Positions 8,768 to 16,458 of a stretch of 64,000 nucleotides of DNA are shown here, in pieces. The notes beneath the pieces are model-generated. The model did no database searches. It saw only the letters and a program-made list of their open reading frames with translations, and was not told where the DNA came from. A program made the position numbers and the translations under genes. The stretch's first letter is position 1; every line of letters starts with the position of its first letter. Source of the DNA: Arthrobacter sunyaminii (GTDB taxonomy: Bacteria; Actinomycetota; Actinomycetes; Actinomycetales; Micrococcaceae); NCBI RefSeq assembly GCF_018866305.1, contig NZ_CP076456.1, forward strand, positions 868,001 to 932,000, written 5' to 3'.

Positions 8768-9805
8768 GTGAAAGCTGTCCGGGTGCACCGCTACGGCGAA
8801 GATCCACACATAGACGAGGTACCCGAGCCAAAAATCACCGGCCCCTGGGATGTGATCGTGGACGTGGGCGCCGCAGGCCTGTGCCGCACGGACCTGCACG
8901 TCATCGAAGGCCAGTGGGACGCGATCCAGCATCCGCAGCTGCCCTACATTCTGGGCCATGAAAACGCCGGCTGGGTCCGCGAGGTGGGGTCCGCCGTTTC
9001 CAACGTGGCCCCCGGAGACACCGTCATCATGCATCCGCTGGTGACCTGCGGACTGTGCTCCGCCTGCCGGGAGGGGCAGGACTCGCACTGTGAGAACGCC
9101 CTGTTTCCGGGACTGAACACCGACGGCGGCATGGCTGAACAGCTCAAAACCAACGCCCGCGCCGTGGTGAAGCTGGACCCGTCCCTGCGGCCCGCGGACA
9201 TTGCAGCACTGGCCGACGCCGGCCTGACCGCCTACAACGCGGTCCGCAAGGCAGCGCCGCTGCTGTATCCGGGAACTCAGGCTGTAGCGATCGGCGCCGG
9301 CGGCCTGGGGCACATTGGCGTGCAGTCGCTCAAAGCGCTCACCGCCGCCGCCATCACCGTCATCGACACCTCCGAAGCGGCCCTGGAACTCGCTTCCGGC
9401 CTGGGCGCGGACACCGTGCTGCGCAGCCCGGACACCGCCGCCGTCCGAGAAGCCACCGACGGGGGAGCGCACGTGGTCTTCGACTTCGTGGGAGAGCACG
9501 GCACGGAGGCACAGGGCCTGGAAATGCTCCGCAACCGGGGCAGCTACTACTCCATCGGGTACGGCGGCGAGGTCCGCATTCCCACCATCGAGCTGATCTC
9601 GCGGGAAATCTCCGTGGTGGGCAACCTGGTGGGCACCTATCAGGACCTGGTGGAACTGATGACCCTCACCGCCCAGGGGGACATCACCCTGCACACCACC
9701 GCCTACGACCTGGACGACGCCGTCCAGGCCATGCATGACCTCGACGCCGGAAAACTCACCGGCCGCGGCATCCTCATCCCGCCAGCAGGAGGAAGAAGCA
9801 CATGA
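8768..9805 (+). CDS. zinc-dependent alcohol dehydrogenase, NAD(P)-binding
   Basis: 345 residues, medium-chain dehydrogenase family. The catalytic zinc ligands are C39 (GLCRTDLH) and the H64-E65 pair (GHENAG). The structural zinc site has C94, C97, C100 and C108. The cofactor loop GAGGLGHIG lies at 176-184. It oxidises an alcohol to an aldehyde or ketone; the substrate is unknown. The GTG start at 8768 follows GGGGAAGGAAG. It is the first gene of a four-gene operon: its stop overlaps the next start by ATGA, which argues that the product works with the GMC dehydrogenase. Confidence 0.9.
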   Translation: MKAVRVHRYGEDPHIDEVPEPKITGPWDVIVDVGAAGLCRTDLHVIEGQWDAIQHPQLPYILGHENAGWVREVGSAVSNVAPGDTVIMHPLVTCGLCSACREGQDSHCENALFPGLNTDGGMAEQLKTNARAVVKLDPSLRPADIAALADAGLTAYNAVRKAAPLLYPGTQAVAIGAGGLGHIGVQSLKALTAAAITVIDTSEAALELASGLGADTVLRSPDTAAVREATDGGAHVVFDFVGEHGTEAQGLEMLRNRGSYYSIGYGGEVRIPTIELISREISVVGNLVGTYQDLVELMTLTAQGDITLHTTAYDLDDAVQAMHDLDAGKLTGRGILIPPAGGRST

Positions 9806-10482
9806 CATACCCGGCCAAATACCCCACCCTGAACGAAACCACCCTCACCCCGGAAGCCCGCGCGATCCTCAAACGCATCATCAAAACAGCCTTTCCGCAT
9901 CCGGACTTCCCCGATGAAGCCTATGAGCGGATGACCAGCCGGATTGTCACGGAAGCCGACGCCTCCACCTGGTTCCGGGTAGTCCTGACCCAGGGGCTTA
10001 TTGCGCTGGGAGCCCAGTCGGAGGAACCGTTCCTGGACCTGACCGACGAGCGGGCGCTGGCCGTGCTGCGCCGGGTGGCCGACCTGGAGTTCTTCGGCTT
10101 CATCCGCCGCACCACGGTACTGAACCTCTACGACGATCCGCAGGTCTGGGAAGTGCTCGGCTACGAGGGACCGTCCTTTGACAAGGGCGGGTACCTGCAC
10201 CGCGGCTTCGCCGACCTGGACTGGCTGCCCACCCCCCGGATCGAAGCGCCGGACGGCTCCGTTCCCGACACCGGGCCGCTGCCGTATCCGGTGCTGCGGC
10301 CCGGCCAGTCAGGAACAGCCGGCACAGGCGCAGGCGGCAGCGAAACCACCGCCGGAAACGCCGACAGCGCCCCGGACCGCGATGCCGCGGCAGGTTCGGC
10401 GGCCGCCAGAGCGGCAGGACCGGCTCCGGAATCGGGTACCGGAGCCCAGGCATCCCGGCAGCGCGGAGGAGGAAGCAAATGA
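9802..10482 (+). CDS. gluconate 2-dehydrogenase subunit 3-like small subunit
   Basis: 226 residues. The first ~165 residues match the pattern of the gluconate 2-dehydrogenase subunit 3 family, the small partner that accompanies membrane or periplasmic GMC flavoprotein dehydrogenases (helical, with LTPEARAILKRII near the start and a GYEGPSFDKGGY segment). The last ~55 residues are a low-complexity Gly/Ala/Pro tail. Unlike many relatives it has no visible Tat signal, so the complex probably stays cytoplasmic or is carried by a partner. ATGA overlaps join it to both neighbours, and the next gene encodes the expected large subunit. Confidence 0.75.
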   Translation: MTYPAKYPTLNETTLTPEARAILKRIIKTAFPHPDFPDEAYERMTSRIVTEADASTWFRVVLTQGLIALGAQSEEPFLDLTDERALAVLRRVADLEFFGFIRRTTVLNLYDDPQVWEVLGYEGPSFDKGGYLHRGFADLDWLPTPRIEAPDGSVPDTGPLPYPVLRPGQSGTAGTGAGGSETTAGNADSAPDRDAAAGSAAARAAGPAPESGTGAQASRQRGGGSK

Positions 10483-12104
10483 GCGAGGGCATCAGCAGTT
10501 TCCGGCCGACGGGGTCCGCGGATCCGCTGGCGGAGTCGGCGCACTTTGAGCTCGACGACGACTCCGTCGTCGTCGTCATTGGTTCCGGAGCCGGCGGCGG
10601 CACGCTTGCCCACGAACTGGTGGAAAAGGGCGTGAAGGTGGTGCTGCTCGAAGCCGGACCGTTCCTGACCAACGCGGATTACGTGAACAACGAGTGGGAA
10701 GCATTCAACCAGATGGCCTGGCTGGATCCGCGCACCACCTCCGGGACCTGGCGCATCGCCCGCGACTTCCCGAACCTGCCCGCCTGGATCGTCAAGGCCG
10801 TGGGCGGCTCCACCACGCACTGGTCCGGAGCCACGCCGCGGTTCAAGGCGCACGAGTTCACCTCGCGCACCACGTATGGGCGGATCGACGGCGCGAACCT
10901 GCTGGACTGGCCGCTCACCCTGGAGGACCTGGAACCCTACTACGACCGCGCCGAGCGGAAGATGGGTTCCACCCATGTGCACGGCAGGCCGCCGCTGCCG
11001 GCGAACAACAACTACAAGGTGTTCGCCAACGGTGCCGAAAAGCTGGGCTACCGTCACTTTGCCACCGGCCCCTACGCCACCAACGCCGAACCCTATGACG
11101 GACGGCCGGCCTCGGTGCAGGACGGCTTCAACTTCCAGGGCGACAAGTCCGGCGCCAAATGGTCCACGCTGGTGTCCGAGATTCCCAAGTCCTTGAAGAC
11201 CGGCCGGCTGGACCTGCGCCCGGACAGCCAGGCCGTGCAGATCACCTCCACCCCCGAGGGTCGGGTGGACGGGGTGGTGTACGCCGACGGCGACGGGCAG
11301 CTGCATCATCAAAAGGCGCGGGTGGTGGCGGTGGCGGGCAACGCGATCGAAACGCCGCGGCTGCTGCTGCTCTCGGGCTCGCCGCTGTTTCCCGACGGGC
11401 TGGCGAATTCCTCGGGCCAGGTGGGGCGGAACTACATGCGCCACACCACCGGTTCGGTGTATGCCCAGTTCGAGGCGCCGGTGCACATGTACCGCGGCGA
11501 GACCATGGCAGGTCTGATCGCGGACGAGTCCCGGCATGACCCGGACCGCGGGTTCGCCGGCGGCTATTACATGGAGACCATTTCGCTCGGTCCGGCGTTT
11601 CTGGCGTCCTTCGTGGATCCCGGGGCGTGGGGCCCGGGCTTTGCCTCCATCCTGGACGGCTACCGGCGCACCGCCGGCATGTGGATTGTGGGGGAGGACA
11701 TGCCGCAGGAAACCAACCGGGTCACGCTGAACACCACGGTCACCGACCCGCTGGGACTCCCGGTGCCCAACGTGCACTTCGACGACCATCCCAACGACGT
11801 CGCCATGCGCGAACACGGCTACGGGCAGGGACAGGCGCTGTATGAAGCGGTGGGGTCGACCTCGGTGGTGCGGACCCCGCCGTATCCCTCCACCCACAAC
11901 ATGGGCACCGCGCGGATGAGCCTGCGGCCGGAGGACGGGGTGTGCAACGGGTTCGGGCAGACCCATGACGTGCCGAACCTGTTCATTTCCGACGGCTCGC
12001 AGTTCACCACGGGGGCCGCGGCAAACCCCACGCTGACCATTGTGGCTCTGGCGATCCGGCAGGCGGAGTACCTGTCGGCGCAGATGGCCCTGGGCGAGAT
12101 CTGA
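10479..12104 (+). CDS. GMC family FAD-dependent oxidoreductase (large subunit)
   Basis: 541 residues. The FAD-binding GSGAGGG lies at 35-41, followed by the acidic end of the second strand (LLEAG). The GMC segment GGSTTHWSGATPRF follows near residue 108. The C-terminal block contains STHNMGTARM with the active-site histidine and the ANPTLT motif. Such enzymes oxidise sugars, polyols or other alcohols and pass electrons to a partner or the respiratory chain rather than to oxygen. Pairing with the small subunit encoded just upstream supports a dehydrogenase complex. Substrate unknown. Confidence 0.9.
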   Translation: MSEGISSFRPTGSADPLAESAHFELDDDSVVVVIGSGAGGGTLAHELVEKGVKVVLLEAGPFLTNADYVNNEWEAFNQMAWLDPRTTSGTWRIARDFPNLPAWIVKAVGGSTTHWSGATPRFKAHEFTSRTTYGRIDGANLLDWPLTLEDLEPYYDRAERKMGSTHVHGRPPLPANNNYKVFANGAEKLGYRHFATGPYATNAEPYDGRPASVQDGFNFQGDKSGAKWSTLVSEIPKSLKTGRLDLRPDSQAVQITSTPEGRVDGVVYADGDGQLHHQKARVVAVAGNAIETPRLLLLSGSPLFPDGLANSSGQVGRNYMRHTTGSVYAQFEAPVHMYRGETMAGLIADESRHDPDRGFAGGYYMETISLGPAFLASFVDPGAWGPGFASILDGYRRTAGMWIVGEDMPQETNRVTLNTTVTDPLGLPVPNVHFDDHPNDVAMREHGYGQGQALYEAVGSTSVVRTPPYPSTHNMGTARMSLRPEDGVCNGFGQTHDVPNLFISDGSQFTTGAAANPTLTIVALAIRQAEYLSAQMALGEI

Positions 12105-12113
12105 GGTGCGGCT

Positions 12114-13301
12114 GTGAGTTCTTCCGCTGCCGGGGGCACCGCGGCCGGGAGTGCCGGGAGCGGGCCGCAGATCGCCGTGCTCGGCGCCGGGATCCTGGGG
12201 GTGTCCGCGGCGGTGCAGCTGCTGCGCGGCGGCGCATCCGTCACCCTGGTGACGGACGCGCATCCTGCCAGCGGCGCATCGGGTCGCTCCCTTTCGTGGT
12301 TGAACTCCGGCGGCGGCTATCCGCCGGAGTATCACCAGCTGCGGCTGGCCGGCATGGACCGTTACCGGACCCTGCTCGCGGAAAACCCTGACCTCGACTG
12401 GCTCCGCTTCGACGGCGGCGTGTACTGGGACGGCGGTGCGCTCGCGGACAGGTGCGAGGCGCAGCGGGACCGCGGATATGACGCACGGCTGGTTCCGGCG
12501 AGCGGCGTGGCCGGCGTGGCCCCCGGCCTGGACCCGGCGGCTCTGCCGGCGGAAGTGCTGTTCAATCCCGGCGAGGGCTGGGTGAGCCTGCCACACCTCA
12601 TCCGGCACCTGCTGGCAGAATTCGCGCTGCTCGGCGGAACCTTGGTCACCGCAGCGGGACCTGCCTCCGTGATCGTGGAAGGAGGCGCCGCCGTCGGGCT
12701 CCGCACTGAATCCGGGGAAGTGTGTCCGGCTGACGTGGTGCTGGTGGCCGCCGGTGCCGGCACTCCCGCCCTGCTTGATGGGCTGGGCGTGCAGCTGCAG
12801 GACGGATCGGATCTGGCCATGCTGGTGGTGACCGAGCCCAAGGCGCACGGCCTCAGGGCAGTGCTGAACACTCCGCGGGTATCCGTGCGGCCGCATCCGG
12901 GCTCCCGGCTCGCGATGGATTCCACCTGGTATCTGGATCAGATCACACCCAACGACGACGGCGGCTGGTCGGTGGATCCGCAGGTGGTGCTGGACCTGGT
13001 GGACGAGGCCTCGGCTCTGCTTGCCGGCCACCCGCGGCTGGTGGCACAGAGCTGGCGGATCGGGTTGAAGCCGGTGCCCGGCGACGGCCGGCCCGTGCTG
13101 GGGGAGCTGACCGGGCTGCCCGGATGCTACGTGGCGTTTACGCATTCCGGAGCGACTCTCGGGTTGATTGCCGGTGAGCTGCTGGCGCGGGAAATCCTCA
13201 GCGGACGGCGGCATCCGATGCTGGCTCCGTTCCGGCCGGAGCGGATGGCAGGCGACGTTCCGGTGCGGGCCGGGCACGCCGGGATCTTCGGCCAACTTTG
13301 A
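12114..13301 (+). CDS. FAD-dependent oxidoreductase, D-amino acid oxidase (DAO) family
   Basis: 395 residues. The dinucleotide-binding motif GAGILG lies at 24-29, preceded by a Ser/Gly-rich N-terminus that is probably disordered. The C-terminus has the GLKPVPGDGRPVLGEL and TLGLIAGELLAREI blocks typical of DAO/glycine-oxidase-like flavoproteins. GTG 12114 follows GAGGTG, nine bases after the GMC stop, so it belongs to the same operon. It could oxidise an amine or amino acid, but no residue pattern fixes the substrate. The mix of a zinc alcohol dehydrogenase, a GMC complex and a DAO enzyme suggests a pathway for an amino-alcohol or amino-polyol. Confidence 0.85.
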   Translation: MSSSAAGGTAAGSAGSGPQIAVLGAGILGVSAAVQLLRGGASVTLVTDAHPASGASGRSLSWLNSGGGYPPEYHQLRLAGMDRYRTLLAENPDLDWLRFDGGVYWDGGALADRCEAQRDRGYDARLVPASGVAGVAPGLDPAALPAEVLFNPGEGWVSLPHLIRHLLAEFALLGGTLVTAAGPASVIVEGGAAVGLRTESGEVCPADVVLVAAGAGTPALLDGLGVQLQDGSDLAMLVVTEPKAHGLRAVLNTPRVSVRPHPGSRLAMDSTWYLDQITPNDDGGWSVDPQVVLDLVDEASALLAGHPRLVAQSWRIGLKPVPGDGRPVLGELTGLPGCYVAFTHSGATLGLIAGELLAREILSGRRHPMLAPFRPERMAGDVPVRAGHAGIFGQL

Positions 13302-13449
13302 AACACTACGCAGCCGGTGAGCGGCTTTCAAGAGAGAACTTCGTGCAGGTCACGCTTTGTTTTCGCTTGGACATGGCTTACGCGGTTTCTGTGTCACGCT
13401 TTCGAGTTCAGACAGTGCCGCCTGGGCAGCCATGAATCCGGAGGATGGA

Positions 13450-14436
13450 ATGAGTCACACCACGATACCGAGGACAGTTGAAGGGTCAGCGGACAGATCC
13501 GGCAGGCAGCGGGCCGGAAAGACCAGCCTTTGGTGGGCCATGACTATTGAACCGGAGGAGAAGGGGTCGTGTGACGGGTGGGTCAAGCATGTTGTTGCGC
13601 CGCTGAGCGCGCAGGCGCGGAACTGGGGTGCCGGCCGGGTGGGCTTCTCACGCAGCGAAGATGAGAACAGCCCCTCCCTAAACATGAATGTGGTGGCCCC
13701 CGCCGACGTGGTGGACCGTGTGTGGGACTTTGCCAACGCGCTGGCTCTCCGGTCCGGCCCGACGCTTGGCTCCGTAAAGCTTGCTCAAACCCAAACCAAG
13801 GCATTCACCCCGCCATGGGCGGGGCCGGTGCCACGGCAACTGGAACCACTAGTGGCAAAGTACGGTGGCATACAAGGTATGGAGCTGGCGGGCGAGATCG
13901 CGGAGGTTTCCTCTGACCTGGCTATTTGGGCGGTCGGCCGTTTCCCCGGCAGCAACATGCGCTCGCCGCTGGCCGCACTGCTGCTCTTCGACACGTGCCA
14001 CAGCATGATGCGGGGGCCGCGGTCAGCTGTGTGGGCTGACCGTCGGACAGTGAGCTGGACGTACTACTGGGACACGCACCTGCGCAGCTGCACTGCTTCC
14101 TACGGCCTCCGCTCGGAGCACGCGCGCCAGATGCTGAAGGACCAGCTTGCTCCGCGGATTGTTCCTGCCCACCGGATCATGGCCGCCCTTGCCTCTGAGC
14201 CTTCCGTTGACGTTTGGCGCAAGCGCTGGGTGCGTGCTGTCGACCAGTACCTCTACGGCGCGTACAAGGCGCGGGTCAGCCGCAGTGCGCAGCAGATGAG
14301 CATGACCCAGGGCAGGCATCTGCTCAACCGCCTGGGCATCTCCGTGCGTGATGAGGCTGCACTCGGCTTGTACGCCCGTGCCTGGAGCAAGGAACTTGAG
14401 GATGACCTTGCGCGAAAGGACGCTCCGAGACAGTAA
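13450..14436 (+). CDS. orphan lantibiotic dehydratase C-terminal domain-like protein
   Basis: 328 residues from ATG 13450, which has GGAGG at 13440-13444. The pattern resembles the stand-alone SpaB_C / thiopeptide-type bacteriocin biosynthesis domain: an N-terminal SLWWAMTIEP strand, then CDGWVKHVVAPLSAQ, a strand FSRSEDENSPSLNMNV where relatives have a FIRY...HLRLR motif, a middle segment with AEVSSDLAIW, and a terminal HLLNRLGISVRDEA (H290-E302) matching the family's HM-NRLG motif. The basic HLRLR residues are replaced, so the activity may differ. No LanB N-terminal domain, cyclase or recognised precursor is nearby. Assignment is by motif reading only. Confidence 0.55.
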   Translation: MSHTTIPRTVEGSADRSGRQRAGKTSLWWAMTIEPEEKGSCDGWVKHVVAPLSAQARNWGAGRVGFSRSEDENSPSLNMNVVAPADVVDRVWDFANALALRSGPTLGSVKLAQTQTKAFTPPWAGPVPRQLEPLVAKYGGIQGMELAGEIAEVSSDLAIWAVGRFPGSNMRSPLAALLLFDTCHSMMRGPRSAVWADRRTVSWTYYWDTHLRSCTASYGLRSEHARQMLKDQLAPRIVPAHRIMAALASEPSVDVWRKRWVRAVDQYLYGAYKARVSRSAQQMSMTQGRHLLNRLGISVRDEAALGLYARAWSKELEDDLARKDAPRQ

Positions 14437-14459
14437 GCCGGACGGCCTCCGGACCCTGT

Positions 14460-14810
14460 CTACCGCGGTGAGAGGACGGCGGCAACCCGTTCCAGTGCCC
14501 CCGGGATGATGGAGTAGTAGGCCCAGACTCCCCGCTTTTCGCGGTGCAGGATGCCGGCGTCCACGAGGATCTTCAGGTGATGCGACACGGTGGGCTGGCC
14601 CAGGCCGACCGGCTCGGTGAGATCGCAGACGCACGCTTCCTTGTTCTCCTGTGCGGCGATCAGGGAGACCAGGCGCAGCCGCGTCGGTTCCGCCACGGCT
14701 TTGAGCAGCTGGGCGAAACGCTGGGCATCCTCGGCACTGAGCGCTTCGGATGTTACCGGCGTGCAGCAGGCTTCGGCGACGGGATCGGTGGCTGTCTGAA
14801 CGGTGGTCAC
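14460..14810 (-). CDS. arsR: ArsR family As(III)-responsive repressor
   Basis: 116 residues from GTG 14810. A winged helix-turn-helix (LGQPTVSHHLKILVDAG) carries the ACVCDL metal motif at about C60/C62. With this start the vicinal cysteines fall at C15 and C16, matching my recollection of the As(III) site of the Corynebacterium glutamicum ArsR group (C15, C16 and a third cysteine in the DNA-binding domain). An alternative GTG at 14825 would add five residues. The gene is divergent from acr3, and the intergenic dyad is the likely operator. Release by arsenite would derepress the efflux operon. Confidence 0.92.
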   Translation of the reverse strand: MTTVQTATDPVAEACCTPVTSEALSAEDAQRFAQLLKAVAEPTRLRLVSLIAAQENKEACVCDLTEPVGLGQPTVSHHLKILVDAGILHREKRGVWAYYSIIPGALERVAAVLSPR

Positions 14811-14830
14811 TCGTCCATTATGCACCTAGA

Positions 14831-14860
14831 TTGACATCCGTCGATGTCTGGGAGAATACT
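14831..14860 (+). promoter_or_regulatory. acr3 promoter with overlapping ArsR operator
   Basis: TTGACA at 14831-14836 and AATACT at 14855-14860 are 18 nt apart. The palindrome GACATC-cgtc-GATGTC (14833-14848) covers the -35 box and spacer, a position suited to repression. A second ATCGAT...TCGAT element follows at 14875-14890. Confidence 0.7.
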
Positions 14861-14921
14861 CGGGATTGAAGGATATCGATCTTTCTCGATGCCTGCTGTC
14901 TCAATTGCCTCAAGGAGTTAC

Positions 14922-16025
14922 GTGAGCATCCCCGCCACACCACCCCAAACCGGTCAGGTCACTGCCCGGCTGTCGACCCTGGACCGCTTCCTGCCCGTGT
15001 GGATCCTGACCGCCATGGTGACCGGCCTGCTGCTGGGCCGTCTGGTCCCCGGCATCGGCCCAGCCCTGGACTCGGTCAAGGTCGCCAACGTGTCCCTGCC
15101 CATCGCCGTCGGCCTGCTGGTGATGATGTATCCGGTGCTGGCCAAGGTCCGCTACAACGAAACCTCCAAGGTGGTGGCAGACCGGAAGCTGATGGTCACC
15201 TCGCTGGTGCTGAACTGGGTGGCCGCGCCGGCCTTCATGTTTGCGCTGGCCTGGATTTTCCTGCCGGACCTGCCCGAGTACCGCACCGGACTGATTATTG
15301 TGGGCCTGGCCCGCTGCATCGCCATGGTGATGATCTGGAATGACCTGGCCTGCGGGGACCGCGAAGCCGCCGCCGTGCTGGTGGCGATCAACTCCGTCTT
15401 CCAGGTCCTGGCCTTTGGTGCCCTGGGCTGGTTCTACCTGCAGGTGCTGCCCGGCTGGCTGGGACTGGAAACCACCAGTGTTGAGTTCTCCTTCTGGGCC
15501 ATCACGTTCAGCGTCCTGATCTTCCTGGGCATCCCGCTGCTCGCTGGATTCCTGACCCGCACCTTCGGCGAAAAAGCGAAGGGCCGCGACTGGTACGAGG
15601 GTACGTTCCTGCCGAAGCTGGGACCGTGGGCTCTCTACGGACTGCTGTTCACCATCGTGCTGCTGTTCGCCCTGCAGGGGGACGAAATCACCTCGAACCC
15701 GCTCGACGTCGCCCGGATCGCACTGCCGCTGCTGGTGTACTTCGTGGTTGTCTTCAGCGTCGGCATGCTGCTCGGCAAGATCCTGAACCTGGGCTACCCG
15801 CGCACCACTACACTGGCGTTCACCGCCGCCGGCAACAACTTCGAACTGGCTATCGCCGTGGCCATCGGCACCTACGGGGTGACCTCCGGGCAGGCCCTGG
15901 CCGGCGTCGTTGGGCCCCTGATCGAAGTCCCGGTGCTGGTGGCCCTGGTTTACGTTGCCCTGTGGGCGCAGAAAAAGTACTGGCCCTCCGCCGCACCCGC
16001 CTCTCCAGAAATGACGAACCGATGA
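14922..16025 (+). CDS. acr3: ACR3 family arsenite efflux permease
   Basis: 367 residues with ten predicted membrane helices. The segment LARCIAMVMIWNDLA contains the conserved cysteine of the ACR3 family essential for As(III) transport, and TLAFTAAGNNFELAIA is the other hallmark block. It exports arsenite across the cytoplasmic membrane using the proton motive force. GTG 14922 has AAGGAG nine bases upstream; a longer in-frame start would begin inside the ArsR operator. The stop overlaps arsC by ATGA, giving translational coupling with the reductase that makes its substrate. Confidence 0.94.
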   Translation: MSIPATPPQTGQVTARLSTLDRFLPVWILTAMVTGLLLGRLVPGIGPALDSVKVANVSLPIAVGLLVMMYPVLAKVRYNETSKVVADRKLMVTSLVLNWVAAPAFMFALAWIFLPDLPEYRTGLIIVGLARCIAMVMIWNDLACGDREAAAVLVAINSVFQVLAFGALGWFYLQVLPGWLGLETTSVEFSFWAITFSVLIFLGIPLLAGFLTRTFGEKAKGRDWYEGTFLPKLGPWALYGLLFTIVLLFALQGDEITSNPLDVARIALPLLVYFVVVFSVGMLLGKILNLGYPRTTTLAFTAAGNNFELAIAVAIGTYGVTSGQALAGVVGPLIEVPVLVALVYVALWAQKKYWPSAAPASPEMTNR

Positions 16026-16447
16026 GCACCACCGAAACCACAGCCAAGCCCTCCGTTCTGTTTGTCTGCGTACACAACGCCGGCCGGTCGCAAATGGCCG
16101 CCGCATACCTGCGCACCCTGGGCCAGGGGCGGATCGAGGTCCGCTCCGCCGGCTCCGCACCCGCAGACTCCGTTAACCCCGCCGCCGTGGCGGCCATGGC
16201 AGAGGACGGGATCGATATGTCCGCGGAACTGCCGAAGGTCCTGACCACCGAGGCCGTGCAGGAGTCCGACGTCGTGATCACCATGGGCTGCGGCGATGCC
16301 TGCCCGATCTTCCCCGGCAAACGCTACGAGGACTGGAAACTCGAGGATCCCGCCGGACAGGGCGTGGAAGCGGTCCGGCCCATCCGGGACGACATCAAGG
16401 CCCGGATTCAGGATCTGATTGCAGACCTGCTGCCCGAGCACGCATAA
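16022..16447 (+). CDS. arsC: arsenate reductase, low-molecular-weight phosphatase type
   Basis: 141 residues. The phosphate-binding loop CVHNAGR (C16 to R22) holds the nucleophilic cysteine. Further cysteines lie at C90 and C94 (MGCGDAC), and DWKLEDP carries the general acid D110. The enzyme reduces arsenate to arsenite. In Actinobacteria this class is commonly coupled to mycothiol/mycoredoxin or thioredoxin; the choice cannot be read here. It is overlapped with acr3 and followed after 11 bases by a flavoprotein gene. Confidence 0.94.
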   Translation: MSTTETTAKPSVLFVCVHNAGRSQMAAAYLRTLGQGRIEVRSAGSAPADSVNPAAVAAMAEDGIDMSAELPKVLTTEAVQESDVVITMGCGDACPIFPGKRYEDWKLEDPAGQGVEAVRPIRDDIKARIQDLIADLLPEHA

Positions 16448-16458
16448 AGGAGAACACC

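Noticed and set aside
8168..9808. A 546-codon open frame on the minus strand
   Set aside because: Antisense to the zinc alcohol dehydrogenase gene, with no recognisable motif.
13310..13327. AGCCG/CGGCT hairpin after the DAO gene as a terminator
   Set aside because: The stem is only 5 bp and its T-run is short, so I do not list it as a feature.
10161..13331. A 1056-codon open frame on the minus strand
   Set aside because: It lies antisense to the GMC and DAO genes, whose motifs and codon bias are clear. Long antisense frames are a side effect of high G/C content.
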